A stretch of DNA of 64,000 nucleotides, taken from contig NZ_QRBF01000006.1 of the NCBI RefSeq assembly GCF_003363265.1, positions 132,501 to 196,500 of the forward strand, in the 5' to 3' direction. The position numbers were made by a program, and so were the translations under genes. The notes under the pieces were generated by a model. The model was not told where the DNA came from. It searched no databases and worked only from the letters and a program-made list of their open reading frames with translations. Below, piece after piece: positions 28,345-37,168 of this stretch. The first letter of the stretch is position 1. Each line of letters starts with the position of its first letter. Source of the DNA: Dyella psychrodurans (GTDB taxonomy: Bacteria > Pseudomonadota > Gammaproteobacteria > Xanthomonadales > Rhodanobacteraceae).

Positions 28345-28977
28345 CTATTGAGCGAGCGCCAGCGTCTTGCCGATGGCGGTGACGACGGCGGGTCGTGCCG
28401 AGACGTCGTTGTACCAACGGGTGACAGACGGAAACTTGTCCAGAGACACGCCGATCGCCTGGTGACGCCACACCCATCCGAAATGGGCAATGTCCGCGAT
28501 GCTGTACGCATCGCCCGCCACGTAGCGGTGATGCTTGAGGCCGTGATCAAGCACGCCAAGCACCCGATCGACCTCCGCCAGGGCGCGTGCCTTGGCTTCG
28601 GGTTGCGGTGACGACTGCAGCGCAACGCCAAAGGCCTGCAGGAATGCCGGACTCAAGCCAGATGCGTGGAAGAAGAGTTGTTCGAAAACCTTGCCGCGAT
28701 GGACGCCTTCCTTCGGAAGCAGCTGCCCGGTCTTTTCCGCAAGGTGGACAAGAATCGCAGCGGATTCGCTCAGTACCAGATCGCCTTCTCCAGACTTGGA
28801 GGAACGGTCGATAAGCACGGGCACTTTCGCGTTGGGGTTCATGGCCCTGAAGGCATCGGTCTTCTGATCGCCCTGACGCAAATTCACCGGAATGAGTTTG
28901 TAGTCGAGCCCCATCTCTTCCAGCGCGATAGGGACTTTGACGCTGTTTGGCGTGGCGAACGCAAGTACTTCAAGCAT
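28345..28977 (-). CDS. Glutathione S-transferase family protein
   Basis: A 210-aa GST. The thioredoxin-like N-terminal domain carries TPNSVKVPIALEE, NPNAKVPVLID with the cis-Pro, and ESAAIL (glutathione binding), followed by an all-helical C-terminal domain with YSIADIAHFGWV. Start at the fifth codon (28977), with GGAG 7 nt upstream. Likely conjugates or reduces electrophiles with glutathione. In the LysR-linked SDR-DoxX-GST-SnoaL unit. Confidence 0.92.
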   Translation of the reverse strand: MLEVLAFATPNSVKVPIALEEMGLDYKLIPVNLRQGDQKTDAFRAMNPNAKVPVLIDRSSKSGEGDLVLSESAAILVHLAEKTGQLLPKEGVHRGKVFEQLFFHASGLSPAFLQAFGVALQSSPQPEAKARALAEVDRVLGVLDHGLKHHRYVAGDAYSIADIAHFGWVWRHQAIGVSLDKFPSVTRWYNDVSARPAVVTAIGKTLALAQ

Positions 28978-29037
28978 GGTCATCTCCATCTCTTTAAAGT
29001 TGCGGCTGGAGCGGCCTTCGCCGCTCCAGCCGTCATC

Positions 29038-29475
29038 TCAGGACCGGCGACCATCCAGGCTCACGCGGCCGCCACCGAAAGCGATCACGTGCAGCAGGCC
29101 GCCCGCGATGGCGACGTTCTTGAAGAAATGGATGAACTGGTTCTGGTCGCCGAAGTGGTTGTGGAAGAACGCGGCGGTTGCCAGCGTGAACACGAACATC
29201 ACGCTCGCGACGATGCGAGTGCGGTAACCGAGCAGCAGCGTGATGCCGCCGACGATCTCGGTAAACGCGGCAAGACCGAACGCGATCGACGGCAACGGCA
29301 ATCCGACGGACTGGATGTAGGCGATCGTCATCGCCGGCGCGGCGATTTTCGAAAGCCCGGCAAGGAGGAAGAGAGTGCTGATCAGCACGCGGCCGACGGC
29401 CGGAACGATCGTGGTGACAGCGCTGGGAATGGCCGAGGGAACGACCGTGGTTTCTGCGTAAGTCTGGTTGTTCAT
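29038..29475 (-). CDS. DoxX family membrane protein
   Basis: A 145-aa inner-membrane protein with four helices and DoxX-family signatures: GRVLISTLFLLAGLSKI, then TEIVGGITLLLGYRTR and HFFKNVAIAGGLLHV. DoxX proteins are linked to quinone/redox metabolism and oxidative stress. GGAGATTCCC precedes the ATG. It lies between the SDR and GST genes on the same strand. Confidence 0.93.
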   Translation of the reverse strand: MNNQTYAETTVVPSAIPSAVTTIVPAVGRVLISTLFLLAGLSKIAAPAMTIAYIQSVGLPLPSIAFGLAAFTEIVGGITLLLGYRTRIVASVMFVFTLATAAFFHNHFGDQNQFIHFFKNVAIAGGLLHVIAFGGGRVSLDGRRS

Positions 29476-29571
29476 GGGAATCTCCGAGGTGGTTGACTGT
29501 TTGTGGCGATGTTTGAGGTGTGTCGAACTGCATGGCCGGTTCGAATGTTCCAGGCCACTTAAATGGTTTCG

Positions 29572-30327
29572 TCAGATCTGAGCCTGTCCGCCGTCGACGA
29601 AGAGTTCAGTGCCGGCGACGAAGCTGGAGTCGGAGGAAGCGAGGAACACGGCGGCGCCGGCGACTTCTTCCGGATCGCCAACACGCCCGAGCGGAATCGT
29701 GGTGGCCATGTAGTCGAGCAGGCCCTGTTGTTGCGCGGCATCGGGACCGGCAAGGTCGACGAGGCCAGGCGTCTTGATCGGGCCCGGGCTGATGACATTG
29801 ACGCGGATGCCGCGCGACTTGAGGTCGAGCGTCCAGCTGCGTGCAAAGTTGCGCACGGCTGCTTTCGAAGCGCTGTAGACGCTGAACGCCGGCGTGCCTT
29901 TGATGCTGACGTTCGATGCGGTCAGGATCACCGAGGCGCCATCGACCAGCAGCGGCAACGCCTTCTGCACCGTGAAGATCACGCCTTTCACGTTGCGGCC
30001 GAACGTCTCGTCGTACTGATCTTCGGTGATGGACCCCAAGGGCAACATCGAACCGCCGCCGGCATTGACGAACAGCACATCGATGCGGCCTGCCTCGGTC
30101 TTCACGCGCTCGTAGAGGCGATTGAGATCGCCGAGATCGGCGGAATCCGCCTTGATGCCGGTGGCCCTCGAACCGATCGCCGCCACGGCGGCGTCGAGTT
30201 CGGCCTGGCGACGGCCGGTGACAAAGACCTGCGCGCCTTCGGTAGCAAAGCGCTTGGCGGTGGCGAGGCCGATTCCAGCGGTGCCGCCGGTCACGACGGC
30301 GATTTTTCCTTCGAGTTTGCGAGCCAT
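29572..30327 (-). CDS. SDR family oxidoreductase
   Basis: A 251-aa SDR with TGGTAGIG at 13-20, Ser138 in the TASN segment, Tyr151 and Lys155 (YSASK), and terminal VDGG. All catalytic residues are present. GGAGAC precedes the ATG. It is the first gene of the four-gene minus-strand unit and is divergent from LysR 30431 with about 100 bp between starts, a compact shared promoter. Confidence 0.94.
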   Translation of the reverse strand: MARKLEGKIAVVTGGTAGIGLATAKRFATEGAQVFVTGRRQAELDAAVAAIGSRATGIKADSADLGDLNRLYERVKTEAGRIDVLFVNAGGGSMLPLGSITEDQYDETFGRNVKGVIFTVQKALPLLVDGASVILTASNVSIKGTPAFSVYSASKAAVRNFARSWTLDLKSRGIRVNVISPGPIKTPGLVDLAGPDAAQQQGLLDYMATTIPLGRVGDPEEVAGAAVFLASSDSSFVAGTELFVDGGQAQI

Positions 30328-30430
30328 GATTTGTCTCCGGAATAGGTGGTGTGGTGCGACGGGACAAATCTAGGGCGGCGTGCTACTTTTCGAAATAGCA
30401 ATGAATGAAAACTATCGTTGCAGGATTGCT

Positions 30431-31384
30431 ATGTCCAAACTACCGGATTTCGAAGGGCTGGCGATGTTCGGCAAGGTCGCCGAAGAAGGTTCGTTCGCGG
30501 CGGCGGCAACCGCCATGGGCGTCTCGGTCGCCACGGTCTCCCGGGCCGTGACCCGCCTCGAAGAACGGCTCGGAGGGCGACTGTTCAACCGCACCTCCCG
30601 GCGGCTCGCGCTCACGGACTACGGCCGCTCGCTTGCCGAGCGCGCCGCGAAAATTTATGCCGATGCGGAGGAAGCCGAGGATGTCGCACGCGAGACCTCA
30701 AGCCGTCCGCGCGGTCTCGTAAAACTCGCGGCGCCACTCTCCTTTGGTGCGCGCTGGGTCGCGCCCTTGCTGCCCGAGTTTTTTCGCACCTATCCGGAAA
30801 TTTCCGTCGATCTTCATCTCACGGACGCACATGCCGATCTGATCGGCGATGGTTTTGATGCCGCGCTCCGCATCGCGATCATGGAAGACTCATCGCTGGT
30901 CGCGCGTCTCATCGCACCCGTGCGCCGGTTTGTCGTGGCATCGCCGACCTATCTGTCTCGCTATGGTCGCCCCCAACATCCGCACGATCTCGGCGCGCAC
31001 CAGTGCCTGACCTACGCGAACAGGAGCAGGCGCGATGTCTGGCGTTTTAGCCACCAAAGCGGCGAGGAGTGCCTGGTCACACCCACTGGAGCGTTGCGAG
31101 GAACGAGCGTGGAAGCGTTACTGCCCACCGTCCTCGCCGGACTCGCCATCACCGAACTTCCCGAGTTCGTGGCGACGCAGTATTTCCGCGACAAGCAGCT
31201 TGAGCCCATTTTGACCGACTGGCGCATTCCCGAAGGTGGTCTGTATTTCGTAACGCCAACGGCCCGCGCACGGCCTGCGAAAGTTAGCGCGCTGGCCGAT
31301 TTCTTCATCGCCAAACTCGCTGCGGCGGAATGGAGCGCAGAGGAACTTATGGGGTGGAAACCACCGGGGCACCGCAGAAAGTGA
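30431..31384 (+). CDS. LysR family transcriptional regulator
   Basis: A 317-aa LysR regulator. Helix-turn-helix at about 8-45 (LAMFGKVAEEGSFAAAATA, SVATVSRAVTRLEE) and a LysR substrate-binding domain of the DmlR/AaeR-like group. Start at 30431 with AGGA upstream; the open frame extends to 30380 without a better start. It is divergent from the SDR-DoxX-GST-SnoaL unit and probably controls it. Confidence 0.93.
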   Translation: MSKLPDFEGLAMFGKVAEEGSFAAAATAMGVSVATVSRAVTRLEERLGGRLFNRTSRRLALTDYGRSLAERAAKIYADAEEAEDVARETSSRPRGLVKLAAPLSFGARWVAPLLPEFFRTYPEISVDLHLTDAHADLIGDGFDAALRIAIMEDSSLVARLIAPVRRFVVASPTYLSRYGRPQHPHDLGAHQCLTYANRSRRDVWRFSHQSGEECLVTPTGALRGTSVEALLPTVLAGLAITELPEFVATQYFRDKQLEPILTDWRIPEGGLYFVTPTARARPAKVSALADFFIAKLAAAEWSAEELMGWKPPGHRRK

Positions 31385-31434
31385 TGCTCACCTTCTTCAA
31401 GGTCTGTTACGCACAGGGCCTTTCGGTGCCCACT

Positions 31435-31453
31435 CCGGGTCGGAAGCCGACAT
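31435..31453. repeat. Decayed repeat A half copy
   Basis: CCGGGTCGGAAGCCGACAT resembles the right half of repeat A (GGGTCGAAAGCGGACAT) with two changes. It lies between the converging LysR gene and the orphan gene at 31472. Confidence 0.45.
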
Positions 31454-31471
31454 TCCAGAACAACATGGGTA

Positions 31472-31918
31472 TTACGGCGAAGCAAGTGCGAGAAAGGCCT
31501 CGTCGGTAGCCCCGTGCTGTAGTCGCTTTAGTTCGTCAATGAAGTTATCTAGTAGAGATGGCTCGCTAATTAGATGAAGAGTGCAACGATTTGCCACCTT
31601 AGTTACGGTGAAATCGAGCCACTCTGACTCCGCCATCACGGTGATGAATAGCCGCCCGCGCCCCAACTTGTGAAAGTGCAACCGAGCATGGAAAGCGCCC
31701 CTCGCAAACTCGGGGCCAATAGCTCCTAGGCGAATATCATAAATGCCTCCGTGCAGGTGGCCTTTGAACGCGACTAAGCCATTGATGATCTCGTTCAGAT
31801 TTTCGTGACTTGTATACACGCGACTGCGAAAGGTCGATTCTCCATCAGACGTGGTTATCTCCAATTCGGTCAAGTCTTCATCGAACCATAACTTTTTGAA
31901 CCTGATTCCTCGACTCAT
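31472..31918 (-). CDS. Hypothetical cytosolic protein
   Basis: A 148-aa soluble protein rich in hydrophobic beta-strand-like segments, His-containing (GAFHARLHFHKLG) and without signal or membrane helix. No domain recognised. Start at 31918 (AGGATTGAAG before ATG); the frame is open to 32026 but that extension is low quality. AT-richer than the genes either side, so possibly acquired. Confidence 0.65.
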   Translation of the reverse strand: MSRGIRFKKLWFDEDLTELEITTSDGESTFRSRVYTSHENLNEIINGLVAFKGHLHGGIYDIRLGAIGPEFARGAFHARLHFHKLGRGRLFITVMAESEWLDFTVTKVANRCTLHLISEPSLLDNFIDELKRLQHGATDEAFLALASP

Positions 31919-32047
31919 CTTCAATCCTGGCGACAAAAGTCCGAGTTCGTTTGAGTTGATGCAATGCCACTGCGTGTCGGGAGGGGCACTCCCTAGCCAT
32001 CGCCGACGCAAGCCAACAACAACCACAATTTTCCACCTTTCTCACGA

Positions 32048-34297
32048 TTACTCCCCGGGATGATAGACACGCTCGACATGTCCCTTCAGCTCCTCCGGCC
32101 AGAAATAAACCTGTCGCAGGTTGCCGGTGGTGTAACGCTCGGCCTCGTCGTTGAAATGCGCGGAATCGAGATGGCCGCTTTCGCCGCCGGCGGTGATGGC
32201 GCGTGCATGAACTTTATCGCCGAACTCCACCACGGCGACGAAGCTGTTGCCGCTGGTGCCGTAATACTTGCGGGTACCCGGCCAGCGGTGCGCACCGAAT
32301 GAAGCGAGCGAACCCCAGCGCGATGACGTGAAAGGCACAGGGATGCTCGGCTTGCTGTCATCGAAGGGTTGCACGAGGGCGTCGTTGACGCGCTGGTAGC
32401 GATTCACCTCACCCCAGGGAATACCCCAACTGCCGAAATCTTTCACGAGCCGGTCGGAGGCTTCCGACAAGGCATCGAGCCGCGCCTTCGCGCCGGCCTT
32501 TTGCGCCATGAGGTCGTAGACCGACACGCCTTCGGCGTTATCCGCCTTGTCCATTTTGTCCCACAGGATGTCGCCCCAGAACACCGCCAGCGTGGTGGGC
32601 ATGGAGGCGATGCCCCAGCGATAGTCCCAGTGACGCAGCATGGCAATCTGGCCGGCCAGTTTCTGCTTGAGTGGATCGCCCGCAGGCAATGCGTCGTAAT
32701 CGGCAACCAAAATCGGAAGCTGGCGCGCGAATTCCGGCAGATACGAGTCGAAGGCGAGCGTGATCAGCGATGCAAGCGTGAAGTCGCGCTGGCCCGTCAG
32801 CAGCATCGTGGCGTGGATGCCGCGCGGATTCTCGCCGACCGTATCCATGTAGCTCGGGAAGTCCTCGCGCTTCGGACTGTAAGCACCTGCCGCCGAGTAC
32901 GGCCAATCGTTGGTGTTCATCACCCAGCCGTTCGGCGGGTTGAGCACCTGCGGCAATTCGTCGAGCGGAGTCAGGCCCTTCCAGTCGGTCGCGGGATCGC
33001 TGCCATCGACCGGCTTGGTGTAATCGAAACGATTGTCGCGGCGCGGGATGAATTGCGGATGCAGATAGGCGATCTCGCCCTTGTCGTCCGCGAAAAGGGT
33101 GTTGTTCGACGAGTTGGCCTGCAGTGCGGCCACCTTCATATAGCTGGCATAGTCGCTGGCCTTGGTGCGCAGCCAGCTTTGCTCCAATGCCTGCATGGGC
33201 TTGTTCATCAGCGCCATCGCGATCCACTTGCCATCCTGTTCGCGCACGATCGGACCATGATGGGTCGCATAGACGGTGAAGCGGCGTTCGGCCAGCGAGC
33301 CATCCGGCTTGCGATACGGCACGCTGATCTGACGCACGCTTACCGGCCGCAACGCGCCGCCGTAGCGATAGAACAGCTTGCCATCCTTGTGCACGATGGT
33401 TTCGGCGAATTCGTCCACCGCGTCGGCCGTCGTTGACGTATGCATCCAACCGATGTGCGGATTGAAACCCTGGTAGATGAAGAACTGCCCCCAGGTGACG
33501 GCGCCGTACGCATCGAGACCGGCATCGCTCGACATCTGCAGTTCCGAGCGGAAGTAGAAGGACGTATGCGGATTGATCAGCAACAAGGCATGACCGTTCA
33601 CGGTGAGCTTGGGCGCGATGGCGATACCGTTCGAGCCGGACGGCTCGGCCCAGCTCGATGGCGACGTCACGCTCGCTACCGTGTCGCCGTCATGTCCATA
33701 AAAAGATTCCAGCGGACCGAGCGCCACGCGCTCGATATCGCCGCCGATGCTGCCTTCGCTGAAACTCAAGGCCATCCACGGTTCGAAGTGCTTGATAGCG
33801 CGCGGATGCACGTCGGGATGCGTGGCGAGGTAGTCGTTCAAGCCGTCGGCCCAGGCATTCATCAGCGCCCGCAACCAGGCCGGACTGCTGGCGTACTGCC
33901 GCTGCAGCTCGGCGGGATCGATAAACAACTTCATGCGCAGATCGCGCCAGATCGCCGATTCGCCTTCGGCCTCGGCGAGACGTCCCATCGCGTTGAGGTA
34001 GTTGGTCTCGACGCGATTGAAATCGTCTTCCGCCTGCGCGTAGGCCATGCCGAACACGGCGTCCGCATCGGTCTTGCCGTGTACGTGGGCGATGCCCCAG
34101 TCATCGCGCGTGATGGTGACGGCCTGCGCCTCGCGATGCCAGCGGGCGGACTCGGAGGTATCGGCCCACGCGGTCGAGACCAAGCCGAACGCAAGCAGTA
34201 TCGCGGCTGGGAGCACGCGCTTTGAGGGACAGCGCCGTGGTACGTGGTGGAATCCCTTGTCGAGAAAAGAGCACGTACCCATCGAGGAATTTTGCAT
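32048..34297 (-). CDS. Penicillin acylase family protein (Ntn amidohydrolase)
   Basis: A protein of about 749 aa: signal peptide (RVLPAAILLAFGLVSTAWA, about 27-45), alpha chain with RDDWGIAHVHG, and the autocleavage site before Ser222 in GSNGIAIAP, the N-terminal nucleophile of the mature beta chain. NPHTSFYFRSEL and the conserved Asn/Arg regions follow. The family hydrolyses amide bonds of penicillin, cephalosporin or acyl-homoserine lactones in the periplasm; substrate unassigned. The start is uncertain: 34297 lacks a strong ribosome site and 34282 is also possible. Downstream of the Lrp gene, same strand. Confidence 0.9.
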   Translation of the reverse strand: MQNSSMGTCSFLDKGFHHVPRRCPSKRVLPAAILLAFGLVSTAWADTSESARWHREAQAVTITRDDWGIAHVHGKTDADAVFGMAYAQAEDDFNRVETNYLNAMGRLAEAEGESAIWRDLRMKLFIDPAELQRQYASSPAWLRALMNAWADGLNDYLATHPDVHPRAIKHFEPWMALSFSEGSIGGDIERVALGPLESFYGHDGDTVASVTSPSSWAEPSGSNGIAIAPKLTVNGHALLLINPHTSFYFRSELQMSSDAGLDAYGAVTWGQFFIYQGFNPHIGWMHTSTTADAVDEFAETIVHKDGKLFYRYGGALRPVSVRQISVPYRKPDGSLAERRFTVYATHHGPIVREQDGKWIAMALMNKPMQALEQSWLRTKASDYASYMKVAALQANSSNNTLFADDKGEIAYLHPQFIPRRDNRFDYTKPVDGSDPATDWKGLTPLDELPQVLNPPNGWVMNTNDWPYSAAGAYSPKREDFPSYMDTVGENPRGIHATMLLTGQRDFTLASLITLAFDSYLPEFARQLPILVADYDALPAGDPLKQKLAGQIAMLRHWDYRWGIASMPTTLAVFWGDILWDKMDKADNAEGVSVYDLMAQKAGAKARLDALSEASDRLVKDFGSWGIPWGEVNRYQRVNDALVQPFDDSKPSIPVPFTSSRWGSLASFGAHRWPGTRKYYGTSGNSFVAVVEFGDKVHARAITAGGESGHLDSAHFNDEAERYTTGNLRQVYFWPEELKGHVERVYHPGE

Positions 34298-34371
34298 TGC
34301 TTCGCAGCCCGTCCGATCGTGATCAGCGGATGCTAGCGAATGTTCCTGAGGGCAGTAAGCTGACATCCGGC

Positions 34372-34857
34372 CTATGGGATGGCCGGCGGCGGGTCCATCG
34401 GTACCTGCATACCGCGCTTGAGCGTGCCCAGCGCCACCCTGGTCTGGAAACGGCGGACGTTGGCGTTCTCCGTCACCAGACGTTGCATCAACGCATCGAA
34501 ATCGTCGACGTCGCTCGTCACGATGATGAGCACATAGTCGCCAGCACCGGTGACATACCACGCCTCTTGTATGCGCGGCTCGGCGGCGATCCATTGCTTG
34601 AGGCTCGCCAGCAACTCCGGCCGCTCACGTTCCACCTCGACATCGACGATCATCGTCAACGGTCGCCCCACGCGTTTCGGATCAACCAACGCCACCTCGG
34701 CAAGGATGACGCCCTCATCGCGCATGCGTGCGATGCGACGCTGGACGGCGGAGGCGGACAAGCCCACGTCCGCGCCGATCAGCTCGGCGGGACGGCGAGC
34801 ATCCTTCTGCACGATGCCCAGAATGCGTCGATCGATCTTGTCCAGTTCACTGGTCAT
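34372..34857 (-). CDS. Lrp/AsnC family transcriptional regulator
   Basis: A 161-aa Lrp/AsnC regulator: N-terminal helix-turn-helix (LDKIDRRILGIVQKDARRP, GLSASAVQRRIARM) and a C-terminal ligand-binding RAM domain (WYVTGAGDYVLIIVTSDVDDFDALM). Normal length. It usually responds to amino acids and oligomerises. Divergent from the GST at 34979, and upstream of the acylase gene on the same strand; either may be a target. Confidence 0.94.
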   Translation of the reverse strand: MTSELDKIDRRILGIVQKDARRPAELIGADVGLSASAVQRRIARMRDEGVILAEVALVDPKRVGRPLTMIVDVEVERERPELLASLKQWIAAEPRIQEAWYVTGAGDYVLIIVTSDVDDFDALMQRLVTENANVRRFQTRVALGTLKRGMQVPMDPPPAIP

Positions 34858-34978
34858 CTGCGCGCGGATTCAATGGGAAGCGGGGAAAAAATGCACCGCA
34901 CCGGCCCAACTCGCGGGCTGGCCGCGTCGGCGGACTTTAGCATGGCCCGACCCCAAGACGACCCCGGAATTTCGCCTC

Positions 34979-35644
34979 ATGAAGCTGCTTTACCAGTCGC
35001 ATTCGCCGTATGCCCGCAAAGTGCTCGTATTCGCCCATGAGATTGGCCTGGCCGATCGCATCCATGTCGTTCACCACGAAACGAGCCCGGTACAACGCAA
35101 CGAGCACGTATTCGCGCTCAATCCATTGGGCAAGGTGCCAGTGCTGGTCTGCGACGACCAGACGGTACTGTTCGACTCCAGCGTGATCTGCGAATACCTC
35201 GATAGCCTGCATGACGGCCGGAAACTCATTTCATCCATACCATCTCTTCGCTTTCGATCGCTGCGCAACCAGGCGCTTGCAGCAGGACTGGCGGACGCAG
35301 GCATCGCGATTCGATGGGAGTCGGAACGGCGGCCCGAGGCCACGCGATGGCCGCCGTTGCTCGATGGCCATTTGCAAAAAGTCATCGCCACTTGCGATTA
35401 CCTGGAAGCCAACGTCACCGACAGCGACGACGTGGACATCGGCGATATCGCGATCGCCACGGCGCTTAGCTGGATCGAATTCCGCAACATCCATGCCTTC
35501 CAGGCCGGACGCCCGCGGCTATCCGGCTGGTATCAGCGTTTCTGCTCACGTCCCTCGATGACGGCGACACTCCTCTCCGGCGACACCGTCGATCACCCCC
35601 AGCCAGCCACTTCTGGATCTGCGCATGCCGTCGCCATGGGTTGA
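34979..35644 (+). CDS. Glutathione S-transferase family protein
   Basis: A 221-aa GST. N-terminal domain has YQSHSPYARKVLVFAHE (Ser as the likely active residue), NPLGKVPVLVCDD with cis-Pro, and DSSVICEYLD; the C-terminal helical domain ends near 200 and is followed by a short Pro/Ser-rich tail. ATG at 34979 gives a standard N-terminus; upstream frame is open but low quality, and the ribosome site is weak. Divergent from the Lrp regulator. Confidence 0.9.
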   Translation: MKLLYQSHSPYARKVLVFAHEIGLADRIHVVHHETSPVQRNEHVFALNPLGKVPVLVCDDQTVLFDSSVICEYLDSLHDGRKLISSIPSLRFRSLRNQALAAGLADAGIAIRWESERRPEATRWPPLLDGHLQKVIATCDYLEANVTDSDDVDIGDIAIATALSWIEFRNIHAFQAGRPRLSGWYQRFCSRPSMTATLLSGDTVDHPQPATSGSAHAVAMG

Positions 35645-35821
35645 GCTGCTAATCCTGCATGGCTACATCACAGATCCAAGACTGCTGCGCAACATAATCG
35701 AGATTCCGCCACCCATGCCCCGTACAAAACCAGAGGAAAGCCGGGGCACGCTGGCGAGACAGGTCGTCACGTCGTTGCGGCTGTGCCTTGGCATCGGCGA
35801 CGGTGTTCTGCGCTCGCAATA

Positions 35822-35887
35822 ACGAAAGAAGGGGGCAGAGCACTTTTCTTTTCCGCTTCTATAGAAAAGTGCTCTGCCCCCTTTCGT
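35822..35887. repeat. Dispersed repeat B, full copy
   Basis: ACGAAAGAAGGGGGCAGAGC... at the left mirrors ...GCTCTGCCCCCTTTCGT at the right; the AGCACTTTTCT/AGAAAAGTGCT arms surround a short centre TTTCCGCTTCTAT. Arms of about 27 nt are nearly perfect, giving a very stable hairpin between the converging GST and YciI genes, where it can work as a terminator. Partial copies lie at 13635 and 20658. Confidence 0.85.
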
Positions 35888-35933
35888 TCCGGCTTGGATC
35901 GCAGTGGCTGCGCGCAATGACTCTTGCCGTGAG

Positions 35934-36338
35934 TCATTCTCCATGGCCGAAATTCTCAGGCATTTCATTGCTCAACTTAAATGCACTGGCCCGTTCCTCT
36001 TCAATGGGTCGAACCTCGTACGTCAGGCCGCAGGCCAGGCAGGGATTCTGCGCGGCAAGTGCCGCCGCTTCGGCCAGGCTACCGGCCAGGAAGAACCAGT
36101 AGCCGCCCACAACCTCCTTGCCTTCGGCAAAGGGGCCATCGGTCACGCCGCCGCTTGAGACAATTTTTGCCTCTCTCGCGAGCCGCTGTCCCGATTTCAT
36201 TACCCCTTCGCTGACGAGTCGATCGTGCCAGGTGTAGAAGTCGTCAATCGCCTTCTGTATTTCCTCGCGCGATCTGTCTTTATCCCACTGCCCGCGAGAG
36301 ATGACGAGGTACTCCGATAGCGCGCTCATGTCGTTCAT
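35934..36338 (-). CDS. YciI family protein
   Basis: A 134-aa YCII/DGPF-domain protein. The conserved VTDGPFAEGKEVVGGYWFF block lies near 65-83, with an N-terminal YLVISRG strand. The ferredoxin-like family includes enzymes and subunits linked to ECF sigma factors, often of unknown function; no sigma factor gene adjoins it here. GGGAG precedes the ATG at 36338. Followed upstream by the SRPBCC gene on the same strand. Confidence 0.9.
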   Translation of the reverse strand: MNDMSALSEYLVISRGQWDKDRSREEIQKAIDDFYTWHDRLVSEGVMKSGQRLAREAKIVSSGGVTDGPFAEGKEVVGGYWFFLAGSLAEAAALAAQNPCLACGLTYEVRPIEEERASAFKLSNEMPENFGHGE

Positions 36339-36455
36339 GGATTCTCCCGATGGTGCCACTCGTTCGTCTTCAAGGCTCTAAAATTCATCAGCTCCGCATT
36401 GGAACGACGAATGGGGTTTTCGGGAATCGACACTGTCCCGCGGATCAGGAGCCGG

Positions 36456-36992
36456 CTACTGCACAGGCTTGCCCGTTTCGACGTAGCCCTTGAGCCGTGT
36501 GATCTGTTCGAGCAGCACCGCGTCCACGCCCGAGGCCCAGTCGCCCCAACCGCCCTTGGTCCAGCCGCTGACGGTGTAGATCTCGGTCAACTCGGTGGCG
36601 CCGCCCTTCGCCTTGAGGCTCAGCGTCAGCACGCCGGTGGCGGCTTCGGTCTGCAGCGGTCCAAGCGCACCGTTGAGGCGCAGCTCGTGGCCCGGCGCGG
36701 CGTAGATCACCAGCATGTGCTGGACGCTGCCGCCGTCCGCGAGCTTCTCGCAGAAGCAACCGCCTGCGCGAGTCTGCAGGCTCAGGTTGGCGGACTTGCC
36801 GGAAAAGGTGTGCTGCGGGTTCCACCACTGGTCGATCCTGGACAGGGCGGCGTACACCTTGTCAGGCGTGCTGTTGATGGTCAGGGTGTTCTTGATCTGG
36901 AAGCCGGCGGCGTCGGCTGTAACGACGTCGGCGCGCGCTGCGGAGGCAGCGGCAAGGCCGGCTACTAACATGGTTAGGACGCTGAATCGCAC
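36456..36992 (-). CDS. Secreted SRPBCC domain protein
   Basis: A 178-aa protein with a signal peptide (MRFSVLTMLVAGLAAASAARA) and an SRPBCC (START/Bet v1-like) fold: INSTPDKVYAALSRIDQWWNPQHTFSG, and a terminal W-rich helix (GWGDWASGVDAVL). The AHSA1-like pocket binds hydrophobic ligands; export to the periplasm is less common for the family. Start is GTG at 36992 with AAGGAG 7 nt upstream. Two genes from YciI on the same strand. Confidence 0.82.
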   Translation of the reverse strand: MRFSVLTMLVAGLAAASAARADVVTADAAGFQIKNTLTINSTPDKVYAALSRIDQWWNPQHTFSGKSANLSLQTRAGGCFCEKLADGGSVQHMLVIYAAPGHELRLNGALGPLQTEAATGVLTLSLKAKGGATELTEIYTVSGWTKGGWGDWASGVDAVLLEQITRLKGYVETGKPVQ

Positions 36993-37168
36993 GGCACCGC
37001 TCCTTCTCGAAGTCAGTGATTACTTTCCCCCGCTGCGAATGATGACATGACTCGCCTGTTTGTCGCATAGCGCGCTGCGATCGACTGCTGGTGCGTAACG
37101 CGCGCATCACCAATGGCCTGCTCCACCCTCTTTTTCAGGACGGAGGCCGTGCTTTTTATGTTTCAAAT

